Shown here: positions 1-5,636 of the stretch, piece by piece
Layout: each line of letters starts with the position of its first letter
Numbering within the stretch: the stretch's first letter is position 1
NCBI GenBank assembly: GCA_026999335.1
Contig: JALTPW010000055.1
Coordinates: 1 to 6,016 of the forward strand
Reading direction: 5' to 3'
Length of the DNA stretch: 6,016 nucleotides
DNA from: Chromatiales bacterium
GTDB taxonomy: Bacteria; Pseudomonadota; Gammaproteobacteria; SZUA-152
Position numbers and translations under genes: made by a program
The notes under the pieces: generated by a model
Databases searched by the model: none
The model's input: the letters and a program-made list of their open reading frames with translations, nothing else
Told to the model about the DNA's origin: nothing

Positions 1-337
1 GTTCGCCCTTATTGTCAATATTTATGACTTCGATATCTCTGCCACCGATCCCACCTTCACTATTAAAGCGTTTGGCAGCCGCCGTCACACCAGTCAAGAC
101 ATCGATGCCATAGACAGAATCCGCACCCGTCTCCGGCCCAATGACGCCAATTTTCAATGGCCTTTCCCATGTTTTTTCCGGCTCGGTGGAAACCGTTTGA
201 TGCGGAAAATCTGGAACATTGGCGATCTCTTGCGTCGCTTGCGCTGCATTCTCCTCGCTGTTATCCGCGCATGAAAACAGCACGGCCCCTATCGTCAGCA
301 CCGATACTATCGATATCATTTTTTGTAGTGCAGCCAT
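1..337 (-). CDS. Periplasmic binding protein (Peripla_BP_6 / LivJ-like) lipoprotein, 3' part outside window
   Basis: Translating the minus strand from ATG 337-335 gives 112 open codons running off the left edge. Residues 1-23 form a lipoprotein signal: short N-region with K6, hydrophobic stretch 7-21, and lipobox L20-F21-S22-C23. Phe at -2 is unusual but tolerable. C23 is followed by A-D, so there is no inner-membrane-retention Asp at +2. Residues 24-58 are a polar linker. From about 60 the sequence enters a type I periplasmic binding fold: LKIGVIGPETG, then YGIDVLTGVTAAAKRFNSEG and GIGGRDIEVINIDNKGE. This is the classic N-terminal block of branched-chain amino acid/amide receptor proteins (Peripla_BP_6). 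The family binds small ligands for an ABC importer or a signalling partner; the ligand cannot be told from this fragment. No strong Shine-Dalgarno is seen before ATG 337, and Met7 is a weaker alternative start. It lies 73 nt after the DUF4340 gene in the same direction and may be co-transcribed with it. Confidence 0.85.
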   Translation of the reverse strand, partial: MAALQKMISIVSVLTIGAVLFSCADNSEENAAQATQEIANVPDFPHQTVSTEPEKTWERPLKIGVIGPETGADSVYGIDVLTGVTAAAKRFNSEGGIGGRDIEVINIDNKGE

Positions 338-375
338 GTTCACACTATTTTGGCTTTCACCGTCGCCTGCCAGAA

Positions 376-399
376 AATGTCACTAAAAATGCCACTAAA
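376..399. repeat. Two tandem 12-bp units in the gap before the binding-protein gene
   Basis: The units AATGTCACTAAA (376-387) and AATGCCACTAAA (388-399) differ at one base and lie head to tail in the 73-nt gap between the DUF4340 stop and the lipoprotein start. On the transcribed (minus) strand they read TTTAGTGGCATT and TTTAGTGACATT. No hairpin followed by a U-tract is present in the gap, so no intrinsic terminator separates the two genes. A role as a tandem regulator site is possible but unsupported. Confidence 0.5.
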
Positions 400-410
400 A
401 ACACCAAGAA

Positions 411-1358
411 TTACTCCAACCATTTCCCCATATTTACAATAATGCTGTTTACCAGTCTTTCTTCAATGACAAACAAATCCTCTGTCTGATTGGTTTTTGC
501 AAAGTAACCCCTTCTTTTTCTATCCTTACCGCCAACATAGAGTATTTTGGGAAGCTCTTTTTTATCCTCATATATCGTCACAACCAAGTCTGGATGATCA
601 AAACCATATAAACTGATATCTGATGAAGGTTCATCGACGAAACCTTTTACTTGCGCATTGTTAATCTCATACAATGACTCCAGGACTTTTTCCATCGATG
701 CCCGGCCTGTTTGTGGTTCGAGCATATTCCACTTTCCTCTATGGTGTTCAATAACCACCCGTGCCGCCCCCTTCCTTTCCACCTCAAGGCGCCTTAACTT
801 TACCGGCTCGATATCAAGAATATTTTTATCACGTAGGGCATAGACGCTTTGTGATGCTTCCTTTTTCACATCCGAATGCACGCGATAGACCTCCGGGCGG
901 CCTTTAAACATGACGTAGGAAACATTAAGCGTCGGCCCCTTTGCACCAAATACGATAGTAATGGACTCACCGCCTGCACTGACTCCCATTTCCAGCTCAG
1001 GTGACGCCAAACCCAGCTCTTGCAGCTTGTCGGGGCCCGGCTGTGTAAACAAAGTTGCATCCTTTCTGGCCTTTACAATATTGATCAGGATCCGTTCGAT
1101 GGCTTCATCATCGCCCTTTACCGTTAATGGCTGGGTCATGTCCCAGCCATCAGAACTGCGCACAAGCTTTATCTCTTGTCCCTCTCTCTTATCATTTATC
1201 AAAAACTCTGTTATTTCATCAACGGAATACGGTAAGAGCTTTAAACTGGCTTCAGTTATACGCTGATTATCTTCCACCTTCTGATCCAGAAAATAAAAAG
1301 AACCACTCAACACAATCAGCACAAAAACCCAAAAGAGTGTCTTCTTTATTAAGTTCAC
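411..1358 (-). CDS. DUF4340 domain membrane-anchored protein of Gld-type ABC system
   Basis: This is a 315-aa protein starting at GTG 1358-1356, preceded by AAGGAG with a 9-nt spacer. The GTG shares GTGA with the stop of the upstream GldG-like gene, so translation is probably coupled. Residues 5-24 form a single N-terminal membrane helix after a short K-K N-region; the rest is soluble and probably periplasmic. Two internal repeats are visible. Repeat 1 has W72 and P77 (GWDMTQP), LGLASPELEM 115-124 and FGAKGP 137-142 leading to a vYRV strand at about 157-160. Repeat 2 has W210 and P215 (KWNMLEP), YGFDHPDLVV 251-260 and VGGKDRKRRGYFAK 275-288 leading to LFVI 295-298. The pattern W-x3-P, then (L/Y)G(L/F)-x2-P, then a G-rich strand is typical of DUF4340. 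The family commonly sits next to GldG-like genes, and its molecular role is unknown. I infer an accessory part of the adjacent transporter. Confidence 0.88.
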   Translation of the reverse strand: MNLIKKTLFWVFVLIVLSGSFYFLDQKVEDNQRITEASLKLLPYSVDEITEFLINDKREGQEIKLVRSSDGWDMTQPLTVKGDDEAIERILINIVKARKDATLFTQPGPDKLQELGLASPELEMGVSAGGESITIVFGAKGPTLNVSYVMFKGRPEVYRVHSDVKKEASQSVYALRDKNILDIEPVKLRRLEVERKGAARVVIEHHRGKWNMLEPQTGRASMEKVLESLYEINNAQVKGFVDEPSSDISLYGFDHPDLVVTIYEDKKELPKILYVGGKDRKRRGYFAKTNQTEDLFVIEERLVNSIIVNMGKWLE

Positions 1359-2932
1359 ACCCCCCGTCTCCTTCTGGCGGTTATTCCAATACCCACCATC
1401 AACACCAGCGATGGAACAATGATCACTGCTAGCCAGAAAACAAATTTTCCCTGGGATGCCGTCAACATCACGGGGGTCAGGCCCGGCTCCTTTTTGCGTA
1501 TCGATATCAACATGTTTTCTTCGGCAAGCCAGTAAAGCATATTCAAGAAGAAATCTTTGTTTCCGGCTAATTTCATATGAGTATTACTGGGGAAGTCGGA
1601 GTCACCCGTGACGACTATCTTTCCCCATTTCTTGATATTCTCACTCTGCTTGTCACTATTCTCTTCATCTGCTACATTTTCCAGGATTTCCACCGCAGTT
1701 ACCGATACCACATTGATGGGTCCCTGTTGGTGTTTTTCGGGGTCGAATTCCAGGTTATCTTCATTGAGATCCCCGGTAATCGACCAGCTGTTCTCGCTTG
1801 TTTTTGCAATGTTAAAGCTTCCCTTGGTCGGTTCTTCTTCTATATGCACAGAGCGTGCGGCGGGAAAGAAGGTTGCCACCTCAAACTCCCGTGTAACCGG
1901 GTGCTTTTCATGGTATTCAACAACAACGGGAGTGAGATAGTTTGCCCCATAAACTTGACTGAGTTTGTCGATGATAAGATCACCTCCCAGCTCAAACCCG
2001 AATCCGGCAAGATAATTCACCAGCCCTGCGGGGGAGCCAGGGTCAAGCATGAACAGAACACGCCCGCCCTGGTTGATATAGCTACTTATCTTATTCAGTT
2101 CCCCTGGCAAGAAATCGATTCTTGGACCACTGATCACGACCACGGCGGCATCTTCAGGTACCTGCTCAATATTGGTCAATACCAACTCGCGAACCTTATG
2201 GTTTTCCTTCTCGATAATTTCCCTGACTTGGCCATAGCCATCATTTTCCATACTGCCAATTTTCTTTTCTCCATGGCCTTTGACAAAGTAAATCGTTTTC
2301 ACTTCATCACTCACCAGTCGAATGATCGCATTGGTTAACCGGCTCTCTGACTCGGTACCTACAACCTCCTTCTTATCGCCATAACTTAACAATGTGGTTC
2401 GATAAGAAGTAATTCCATATTTTACGGCCTCCGCAGGATTTCTATCAGGATCGACAAAACGGAAATTGAAATTTGGCGAATAGTAGGAGTACTCATTCAA
2501 CAGGTCGTACATCGTCTGCCTTGTCCTCTCATCACTGCGATAAAAGGCGATGACTTCCATTTCATTTTTTAGAGATTTTAGGATCTTGACGGTTTGAGGA
2601 GAGAGCGTATAGCGATTATTTTCGGTCAAATCGACTCTTACCTTGTACTTGACCGACATCACGCCAATAAGCCCAATGATGACCACAAACACCATGCTCA
2701 TAACTGCTGTATTAAAAGCATATCGCGTTGAGCGTTTTGTGATGAATCTCCTGAGTTCAGGAAAATAGGTATAGAAAACCACCAATAGCGTAAGGAGGCC
2801 CACCCATATCAAAGAAAGTGGAAAGGCACCCATCTCACCGGTTATTGCGTAAATAATCCCCCCCGTCGCCATAAGCACGGGAGACAGTATCGATAGCGGT
2901 AAAAATAGCCCTCGACCCTTCATATTCACCAT
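1355..2932 (-). CDS. GldG-like ABC transporter auxiliary protein (ABC_transp_aux)
   Basis: This is a 525-aa protein. ATG 2932-2930 is chosen because GGAG lies 8 nt upstream; ATG 2923 (Met4) lacks such a site. The gene overlaps the permease gene by 7 nt (ATGGTGA). Hydrophobic segments lie at about 9-31, 37-57 and 73-96, followed by a large soluble region and a last helix at about 496-518 capped by RRRR. Right after the third helix comes DLTENNRYTLSPQTVKIL (101-118), the hallmark of GldG-type proteins. The strand FVKGHGEKKI (216-225) and the later AAVVVISGPR and GGRVLFMLDP blocks (262-299) fit the PF09822-type ABC auxiliary domain, which has an alpha/beta fold. In Bacteroidetes, GldG works with the GldA/GldF transporter. 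In other bacteria the substrate is unknown. The soluble domain is probably periplasmic, tethered at both ends, and acts with the permease encoded just upstream. Confidence 0.9.
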   Translation of the reverse strand: MVNMKGRGLFLPLSILSPVLMATGGIIYAITGEMGAFPLSLIWVGLLTLLVVFYTYFPELRRFITKRSTRYAFNTAVMSMVFVVIIGLIGVMSVKYKVRVDLTENNRYTLSPQTVKILKSLKNEMEVIAFYRSDERTRQTMYDLLNEYSYYSPNFNFRFVDPDRNPAEAVKYGITSYRTTLLSYGDKKEVVGTESESRLTNAIIRLVSDEVKTIYFVKGHGEKKIGSMENDGYGQVREIIEKENHKVRELVLTNIEQVPEDAAVVVISGPRIDFLPGELNKISSYINQGGRVLFMLDPGSPAGLVNYLAGFGFELGGDLIIDKLSQVYGANYLTPVVVEYHEKHPVTREFEVATFFPAARSVHIEEEPTKGSFNIAKTSENSWSITGDLNEDNLEFDPEKHQQGPINVVSVTAVEILENVADEENSDKQSENIKKWGKIVVTGDSDFPSNTHMKLAGNKDFFLNMLYWLAEENMLISIRKKEPGLTPVMLTASQGKFVFWLAVIIVPSLVLMVGIGITARRRRGV

Positions 2933-3705
2933 CTTTTAGACTCCAGGCTGCGGAGGGTAAGGAAAAGAAAGAGAACGATAAAACATAAGTAATATATGAT
3001 GTCCTCCGTATCCAATACACCCTTGGCTAAACTAGCAATATGCTCATTGATCGATAAATAAGACAGGATCTGGCCAAAAGCAGGGGATACAAAGGGAACG
3101 GAATAGCTGATCAACCAGAAAAAAAACAAAATACCAAAGGACATCGACGCCGCAACAATCTGGTTTTCTGTCAGTGATGAGGTAAATATCCCCAGCGAAA
3201 TAAATGCGGCGCCCAGCAGGATCAAGCCCAGGTAGCCAGTGATCATCGGCATGATTTCCGGCTCTCCCAGAATAAGCAGCAGGATGGGATAGGTTGTCGT
3301 CAGCAAAATCATGACCAGAAATACGACCAGGCAGGCCAGATACTTACCCAGCACTACGTCAATGTCCTTCACAGGAAATGTCAGCAGAAGCTCCATTGTT
3401 CCTGACTTCTTCTCTTCGGAAATAAGCCTCATGGTGAGCAGCGGCGTCATCAACAACATAATAATACTGATATTCCCAAACAGCGGCCTGACCACTGTCT
3501 CATTGATATTCAGCAGTTGATACTGCTTCGCCAACATGGGGTTGACCTGTGCCTGAAAGCTGATGACGGAAAAAGTGGCGAGAAGATTGTAAAAAAAGTA
3601 TCCGGTTATCAACAAAAACATGACAATGACCACATAAGCGATCAATGAACTGAAATAAGACTTCAGCTCTCTATGGAGGATAAGACCAATACTACGGATA
3701 TTCAT
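2926..3705 (-). CDS. ABC-2 type permease, GldF-like
   Basis: This 259-aa integral membrane protein starts at ATG 3705-3703, which overlaps the ATPase stop as ATGA. AAGGA stands about 6 nt upstream. Hydrophobic segments at roughly 20-45, 76-94, 122-147, 154-176, 184-204 and 235-251 give a six-helix ABC-2 permease. The loop RLISEEKKSGTMELLLTFPV (93-112) is the family's conserved cytoplasmic coupling segment with the E-x-x-x-G-T-x-E-L core, and NINETVVRPLFGN (66-78) precedes helix 2. Length and topology match GldF and the NosY-like ABC-2 family. It forms the membrane channel with the ATPase encoded immediately upstream, probably as a homodimer since only one permease gene is present. Transport direction is assumed outward, as is usual for ABC-2. 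No substrate can be named. Confidence 0.92.
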   Translation of the reverse strand: MNIRSIGLILHRELKSYFSSLIAYVVIVMFLLITGYFFYNLLATFSVISFQAQVNPMLAKQYQLLNINETVVRPLFGNISIIMLLMTPLLTMRLISEEKKSGTMELLLTFPVKDIDVVLGKYLACLVVFLVMILLTTTYPILLLILGEPEIMPMITGYLGLILLGAAFISLGIFTSSLTENQIVAASMSFGILFFFWLISYSVPFVSPAFGQILSYLSINEHIASLAKGVLDTEDIIYYLCFIVLFLFLTLRSLESKRW

Positions 3706-4637
3706 GCAGATTCCTTCGTGACCAATTTTATGAACACATCTTCAAGGCTCATCTCCATGGGTCGTATTTCTATTAAATCCCAGCTGTTTTCATCAATCAT
3801 AGAGTGAATATTTTTCCTTGCTTTCTTTTCATTATCAAAGGTGACAATGAATCCGCAGGTATCCTTCGATGCCGTCAGTTCCCTCTCAGCACTCTTGACT
3901 CCACTGAGACCGGCAAGCGCCTTTTCAACGTCAACGACATCCCCGCCGATGCGCAAAAAAACTCGTGGTAAATTTCCCGAAGTAAGGTTTTCAGGTGTAT
4001 CCACCGCAACCAGCTTTCCTTTGTTGATAATGATAACCCTGTTACACAGAAGGCTGACTTCGGGGAGAATATGGGTACTTAAAATTACCGTGTGTTTTCC
4101 TGCCAGTTCCTTGATAAGACTTCTGATTTCTTTAATTTGTTTTGGATCCAGACCTACCGTAGGTTCATCAAGAACCAGAACCTCGGGGTCATTGACCAAA
4201 GCCTGTGCAATTCCAACCCTCTGTCGATATCCTCTGGAAATAGAATTTATCATTTTTCTGGATACATCACTCAGCCCACAGTCATCCATTATCCGCACGA
4301 CCTTATGCTTCGTATCCCGGCTTGGCATACCCTTTATTTTCGCCACAAAACTCAAATACTCATCAACCCGCATATCCTCGTAGAGCGGAACTCTTTCGGG
4401 TAAATAACCGATTTTTCTGCGCGCATTCAATGAGTCCTCAAAACAGTCATGGCCTGCAACCATCACTTTTCCCTTTGTGGGTGGCGAATAGCAGGTCAGT
4501 ATCCGCATCGTGGTGGTCTTGCCCGCCCCATTGGGCCCCAGAAACCCCAGTATTTCACCCTTTTCTACAGAAAAACTGATGTCATCCAAGGCCCGATGAT
4601 CACCATAGTCTTTTGTTAAATTTTCAACGTCAATCAT
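3702..4637 (-). CDS. ABC transporter ATP-binding protein, GldA-like
   Basis: This 311-aa cytoplasmic ATPase is the first gene of the four-gene operon. Walker A is GPNGAGKTT (34-42), the signature region is ISRGYRQRVGIAQAL (133-147), Walker B is EVLVLDEPT (152-160, with D157 and E158), the D-loop is GLDP (162-165) and the switch His is H189 (STHI). The Q-loop position reads IGYLPE (77-81) with Glu in place of the usual Gln. The signature has SRGYRQ instead of LSGGQ; both variants are frequent among GldA/NatA-like exporters and do not suggest inactivity. Residues about 220-311 form the extra C-terminal domain of this group, ending in the typical SLEDVF-(I/L)-KL motif. The protein should energise the GldF-like permease encoded next, with which it overlaps by 4 nt. 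ATG 4637-4635 has no strong Shine-Dalgarno (GAGCTGG lies about 12 nt upstream), but the coding similarity begins right at this Met. Confidence 0.94.
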   Translation of the reverse strand: MIDVENLTKDYGDHRALDDISFSVEKGEILGFLGPNGAGKTTTMRILTCYSPPTKGKVMVAGHDCFEDSLNARRKIGYLPERVPLYEDMRVDEYLSFVAKIKGMPSRDTKHKVVRIMDDCGLSDVSRKMINSISRGYRQRVGIAQALVNDPEVLVLDEPTVGLDPKQIKEIRSLIKELAGKHTVILSTHILPEVSLLCNRVIIINKGKLVAVDTPENLTSGNLPRVFLRIGGDVVDVEKALAGLSGVKSAERELTASKDTCGFIVTFDNEKKARKNIHSMIDENSWDLIEIRPMEMSLEDVFIKLVTKESA

Positions 4638-4667
4638 GGGCTACTATTACCAGCTCGTATTTCATTA

Positions 4668-4676
4668 TTTTATATC
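4668..4676 (-). promoter_or_regulatory. Possible extended -10 promoter for the ABC operon
   Basis: On the minus strand the sequence TGATATAAA (4676-4668) fits an extended -10 element, TGn followed by TATAAA. It lies about 30 nt upstream of the ATPase start, in an A/T-rich stretch with no gene. The -35 region at a 17-nt spacing (TGAATA) is poor, which an extended -10 could compensate. This is a pattern match only; AT-rich leaders produce such matches by chance. Confidence 0.35.
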
Positions 4677-4968
4677 ACTATCGTGTTTCGGTATTCATCT
4701 TTCACCAATAGAAACTTAGCAGCATTTTTCCACTAACGCCATTGAATCATTCTACATCCATGGTTTGCATGTATTGTGCTTATGGAAGGCCCCTCAAAAG
4801 TGCCATGGCGTGTAAACTGGCTCTGTGCTTCTGGACTCTGCCAACATATAGCCTGTCAGCATATGAACACTCACTGAAAAACCCCGAACTAAAAATATTT
4901 AGGCCAAGTCATTTGCAGCAGACATCGAACCGCCCCTTACATCCGAACAGAAGTTTCCAAGCCTTACA
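4677..4968. other. Intergenic stretch with no supported gene
   Basis: I see no gene here on either strand. A 76-codon open frame on the plus strand (4742-4972) has no ribosome binding site, is rich in Cys/Ser/His/Pro and resembles no family I recognise. Small features are a GCCATGGC palindrome near 4803 and a weak CTAAA/TTTAG hairpin around 4890. The heptamer CTTACAT occurs twice (about 4935 and 4963). None has a clear role. The segment probably carries the upstream control region of the ABC operon. Confidence 0.5.
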
Positions 4969-4982
4969 TTGATATATATCAA
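4969..4982. promoter_or_regulatory. Perfect FNR/Anr-type binding palindrome
   Basis: TTGATATATATCAA is an exact 14-bp palindrome and matches every fixed base of the known FNR-family consensus TTGAT-N4-ATCAA, which is bound by the oxygen-sensing regulators FNR and Anr. It lies 30 bp upstream of a possible 29-codon gene on the plus strand. A poor -10 candidate TATAGG (5001-5006) starts 18 bp after the site; a class II FNR promoter would normally have about 22 bp. It is also 332 bp upstream of the ABC ATPase start on the other strand, which is far for direct activation unless there is a long leader. The alternating TA centre is not required by the consensus. The match is seen; regulation is inferred. 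Confidence 0.5.
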
Positions 4983-5012
4983 AGCGTGTCTGTTGGTTTT
5001 TATAGGGCATAC

Positions 5013-5102
5013 ATGGCAACTAACCAAGACCGGCTTTCTATCATGCGCTCAGTATCTTGGTATCGCCGTATGTTTTTTGGGGTAAAAAATGATAAGAAGT
5101 GA
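5013..5102 (+). CDS. Possible small protein of 29 aa, function unknown
   Basis: ATG 5013-5015 opens a 29-codon frame ending at TGA 5100-5102. AGGG at 5004-5007, five nucleotides before the ATG, is a plausible Shine-Dalgarno site, and a perfect FNR-type palindrome lies 30 bp upstream. The product begins MATNQDRLSIMRS, has a central aromatic/basic patch WYRRMFFG and ends in a Lys-rich tail (KNDKK). It is strongly basic and has no membrane helix. I do not recognise the family. The frame is short enough to occur by chance, and no homology could be tested. The stop codon overlaps the GACAGGATCCTGTC palindrome. The alternative is that the site drives a noncoding RNA, or nothing at all. Confidence 0.3.
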   Translation: MATNQDRLSIMRSVSWYRRMFFGVKNDKK

Positions 5103-5114
5103 CAGGATCCTGTC
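5101..5114. repeat. 14-bp perfect palindrome, possible reduced copy of the neighbouring hairpin element
   Basis: GACAGGATCCTGTC is self-complementary and could form a 5-bp stem with a GATC loop. It is followed by TTACTACC. The larger element at 5315-5376 ends GATCCTCTTGTC and is followed by TATATACTACC, so this palindrome looks like a shortened relative. No T-tract follows directly, so it is not a good intrinsic terminator for the small frame that ends at its left edge. Confidence 0.45.
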
Positions 5115-5159
5115 TTACTACCATATACTCTATCATTTTCGCGCCATCATAGCGCCAAA

Positions 5160-5221
5160 GATCGATTCATTGAACGCCTGACAGAGGTACGGAATCGATC
5201 CTCTGTCTATGTTGTAGGCGT
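5160..5221. repeat. Structured repeat element, copy A (interlocking inverted repeats)
   Basis: Two perfect inverted repeats interlock. GATCGATTC (5160-5168) matches GAATCGATC (5192-5200), and GACAGAGG (5180-5187) matches CCTCTGTC (5200-5207). The second stem can be lengthened by ACGCCT (5174-5179) with AGGCGT (5216-5221), leaving an 8-nt bulge on the 3' side. Because one arm of the second pair lies inside the loop of the first and the other outside it, both together would make an H-type pseudoknot in RNA; otherwise they compete as alternative hairpins. A second copy follows at 5315-5376. I know no named family with this sequence. Confidence 0.6.
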
Positions 5222-5230
5222 GAGGGAGGG

Positions 5231-5290
5231 ATGAGTCAGGCTATTGAAGTCAGTGACGGGAAGATGGTGGCCTATCCTCTGCATCTGTAG
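5231..5290 (+). other. Very short open frame after a purine-rich ribosome-site-like sequence
   Basis: ATG 5231 follows GAGGGAGGG directly and opens 19 codons (MSQAIEVSDGKMVAYPLHL) up to TAG 5288-5290. It sits between the two structured repeat copies. After the TAG the same frame continues TGAED before a TGA. The peptide has a protein-like composition but is too short to judge. It could be a leader peptide, a remnant of a lost gene or chance. Confidence 0.15.
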
Positions 5291-5314
5291 ACTGGTGCTG
5301 AAGATTGAAATAAG

Positions 5315-5376
5315 GATCGGTTCATTATACTTCTGTTATACCTCTGGCAGAGGCGTAGATCGATCCTCTTGTCTAT
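5315..5376. repeat. Structured repeat element, copy B
   Basis: This stretch parallels copy A. GATCGGTTCATT (5315-5326) corresponds to GATCGATTCATT (5160-5171), and the right half CTGGCAGAGG...GATCGATCCTCTTGTCTAT corresponds to CTGACAGAGG...AATCGATCCTCTGTCTAT. The middle is about 11 nt longer. The pairing scheme is kept despite changes: GATCGGTT can pair with GATCGATC (5358-5365) using two G-U pairs, and CAGAGG (5348-5353) can pair with CCTCTTG (5365-5371) with one bulged T. CAGAGG can also pair with CCTCTG just 5' of it (5341-5346), giving a competing hairpin with a minimal loop. Confidence 0.55.
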
Positions 5377-5395
5377 ATACTACCTGGCCAGCAGC

Positions 5396-5505
5396 AAAGG
5401 ATACCACTTCATTTCTGAAAAAGGATTTCACTAATACTTTATTCCGGGCAGTCGGTTCCAAATCAATGAATGTCCTTTCTAAAATAGAAAGAAAGTGTAT
5501 CCTTT
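5396..5505. repeat. About 110-bp fold-back inverted repeat (MITE-like or structured RNA)
   Basis: The left arm 5396-5416 begins AAAGGATACCACTT. It is complementary to the right arm 5486-5505, which ends AAGTGTATCCTTT; about 18 of 20 positions pair, with one gap. Further inward, AAAGGA (5420-5425) pairs with TCCTTT (5473-5478), and TTCA (5427-5430) pairs with TGAA (5467-5470), so most of the element folds into one long hairpin. The left arm start is also repeated directly (AAAGGATACCACT at 5396, AAAGGATTTCACT at 5420). The right side contains a competing small hairpin CTTTCT-AAAAT-AGAAAG (5475-5491). No clear target-site duplication flanks it. No protein frame with a ribosome site is present. 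Confidence 0.55.
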
Positions 5506-5580
5506 ATTTCCGACTGGTTAGTATTATCATATTATCGGCATATGGAGTGGCTTGTCCAAGGTGCTGAAACGCCGCACATG

Positions 5581-5609
5581 CTGGATTTCTGCCTGCGTGA
5601 GAATCACGG
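5581..5609 (+). repeat. Degraded copy of a widespread proteobacterial hairpin repeat
   Basis: The stretch starting CTGGATTTCTGCCTGCG and ending GAATCACGG matches, from memory, the common dispersed repeat that begins CTGGATTCCCGCCTGCG and ends GGGAATGACGG. There are 5 differences in 29 positions, four of them C/T or G/A transitions. The core of that repeat family resembles the dRS3-type ATTCCC...GGGAAT palindrome. The original palindrome is broken here, but a new 7-bp perfect hairpin TGAGAAT-CACGGT-ATTCTCA (5598-5617) overlaps it. It lies 27 bp after the stop of the FGE-family gene, a usual place for such repeats. No U-tract follows on the minus strand, so terminator function is uncertain. Confidence 0.6.
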
Positions 5610-5636
5610 TATTCTCAAGCTCAAATCAAGGCATGA

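Noticed and set aside
1577..2338. 253-codon open frame on the plus strand
   Set aside because: It lies wholly antisense to the well-supported GldG-like gene, has no family motifs or convincing ribosome site, and its length follows from the codon use of the real gene.
411..4637. Bacteroidetes origin or gliding motility because of Gld-like genes
   Set aside because: GldA/F/G-like exporters are widespread outside Bacteroidetes. Ribosome sites here are strong Shine-Dalgarno types, and no other gliding genes are seen.
4920..4960. tRNA remnant suggested by GGTTCGATGTC on the minus strand
   Set aside because: Only a T-loop-like string is present; no acceptor, D- or anticodon arms could be formed around it.
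4742..4972. 76-codon plus-strand frame upstream of the ABC operon
   Set aside because: No ribosome site and no recognisable motif; the composition looks like random translation.
5042..5137. About 31-codon minus-strand frame (begins MIEYMVVRQDPV) opposite the possible 29-aa gene
   Set aside because: It has a protein-like look but no Shine-Dalgarno site and no recognisable family, and it is short enough to arise by chance.
5160..5376. CRISPR array or integron attC sites
   Set aside because: There are only two imperfect copies of different length with no regular spacer, no cas genes or integrase, and no paired GTTRRRY/RYYYAAC ends.
5244..5567. 107-codon plus-strand frame from a TTG start across the repeat region
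   Set aside because: There is no Shine-Dalgarno site, the composition is Cys/Ile/Arg-rich without domain pattern, and the frame runs straight through the structured repeats and the fold-back element.
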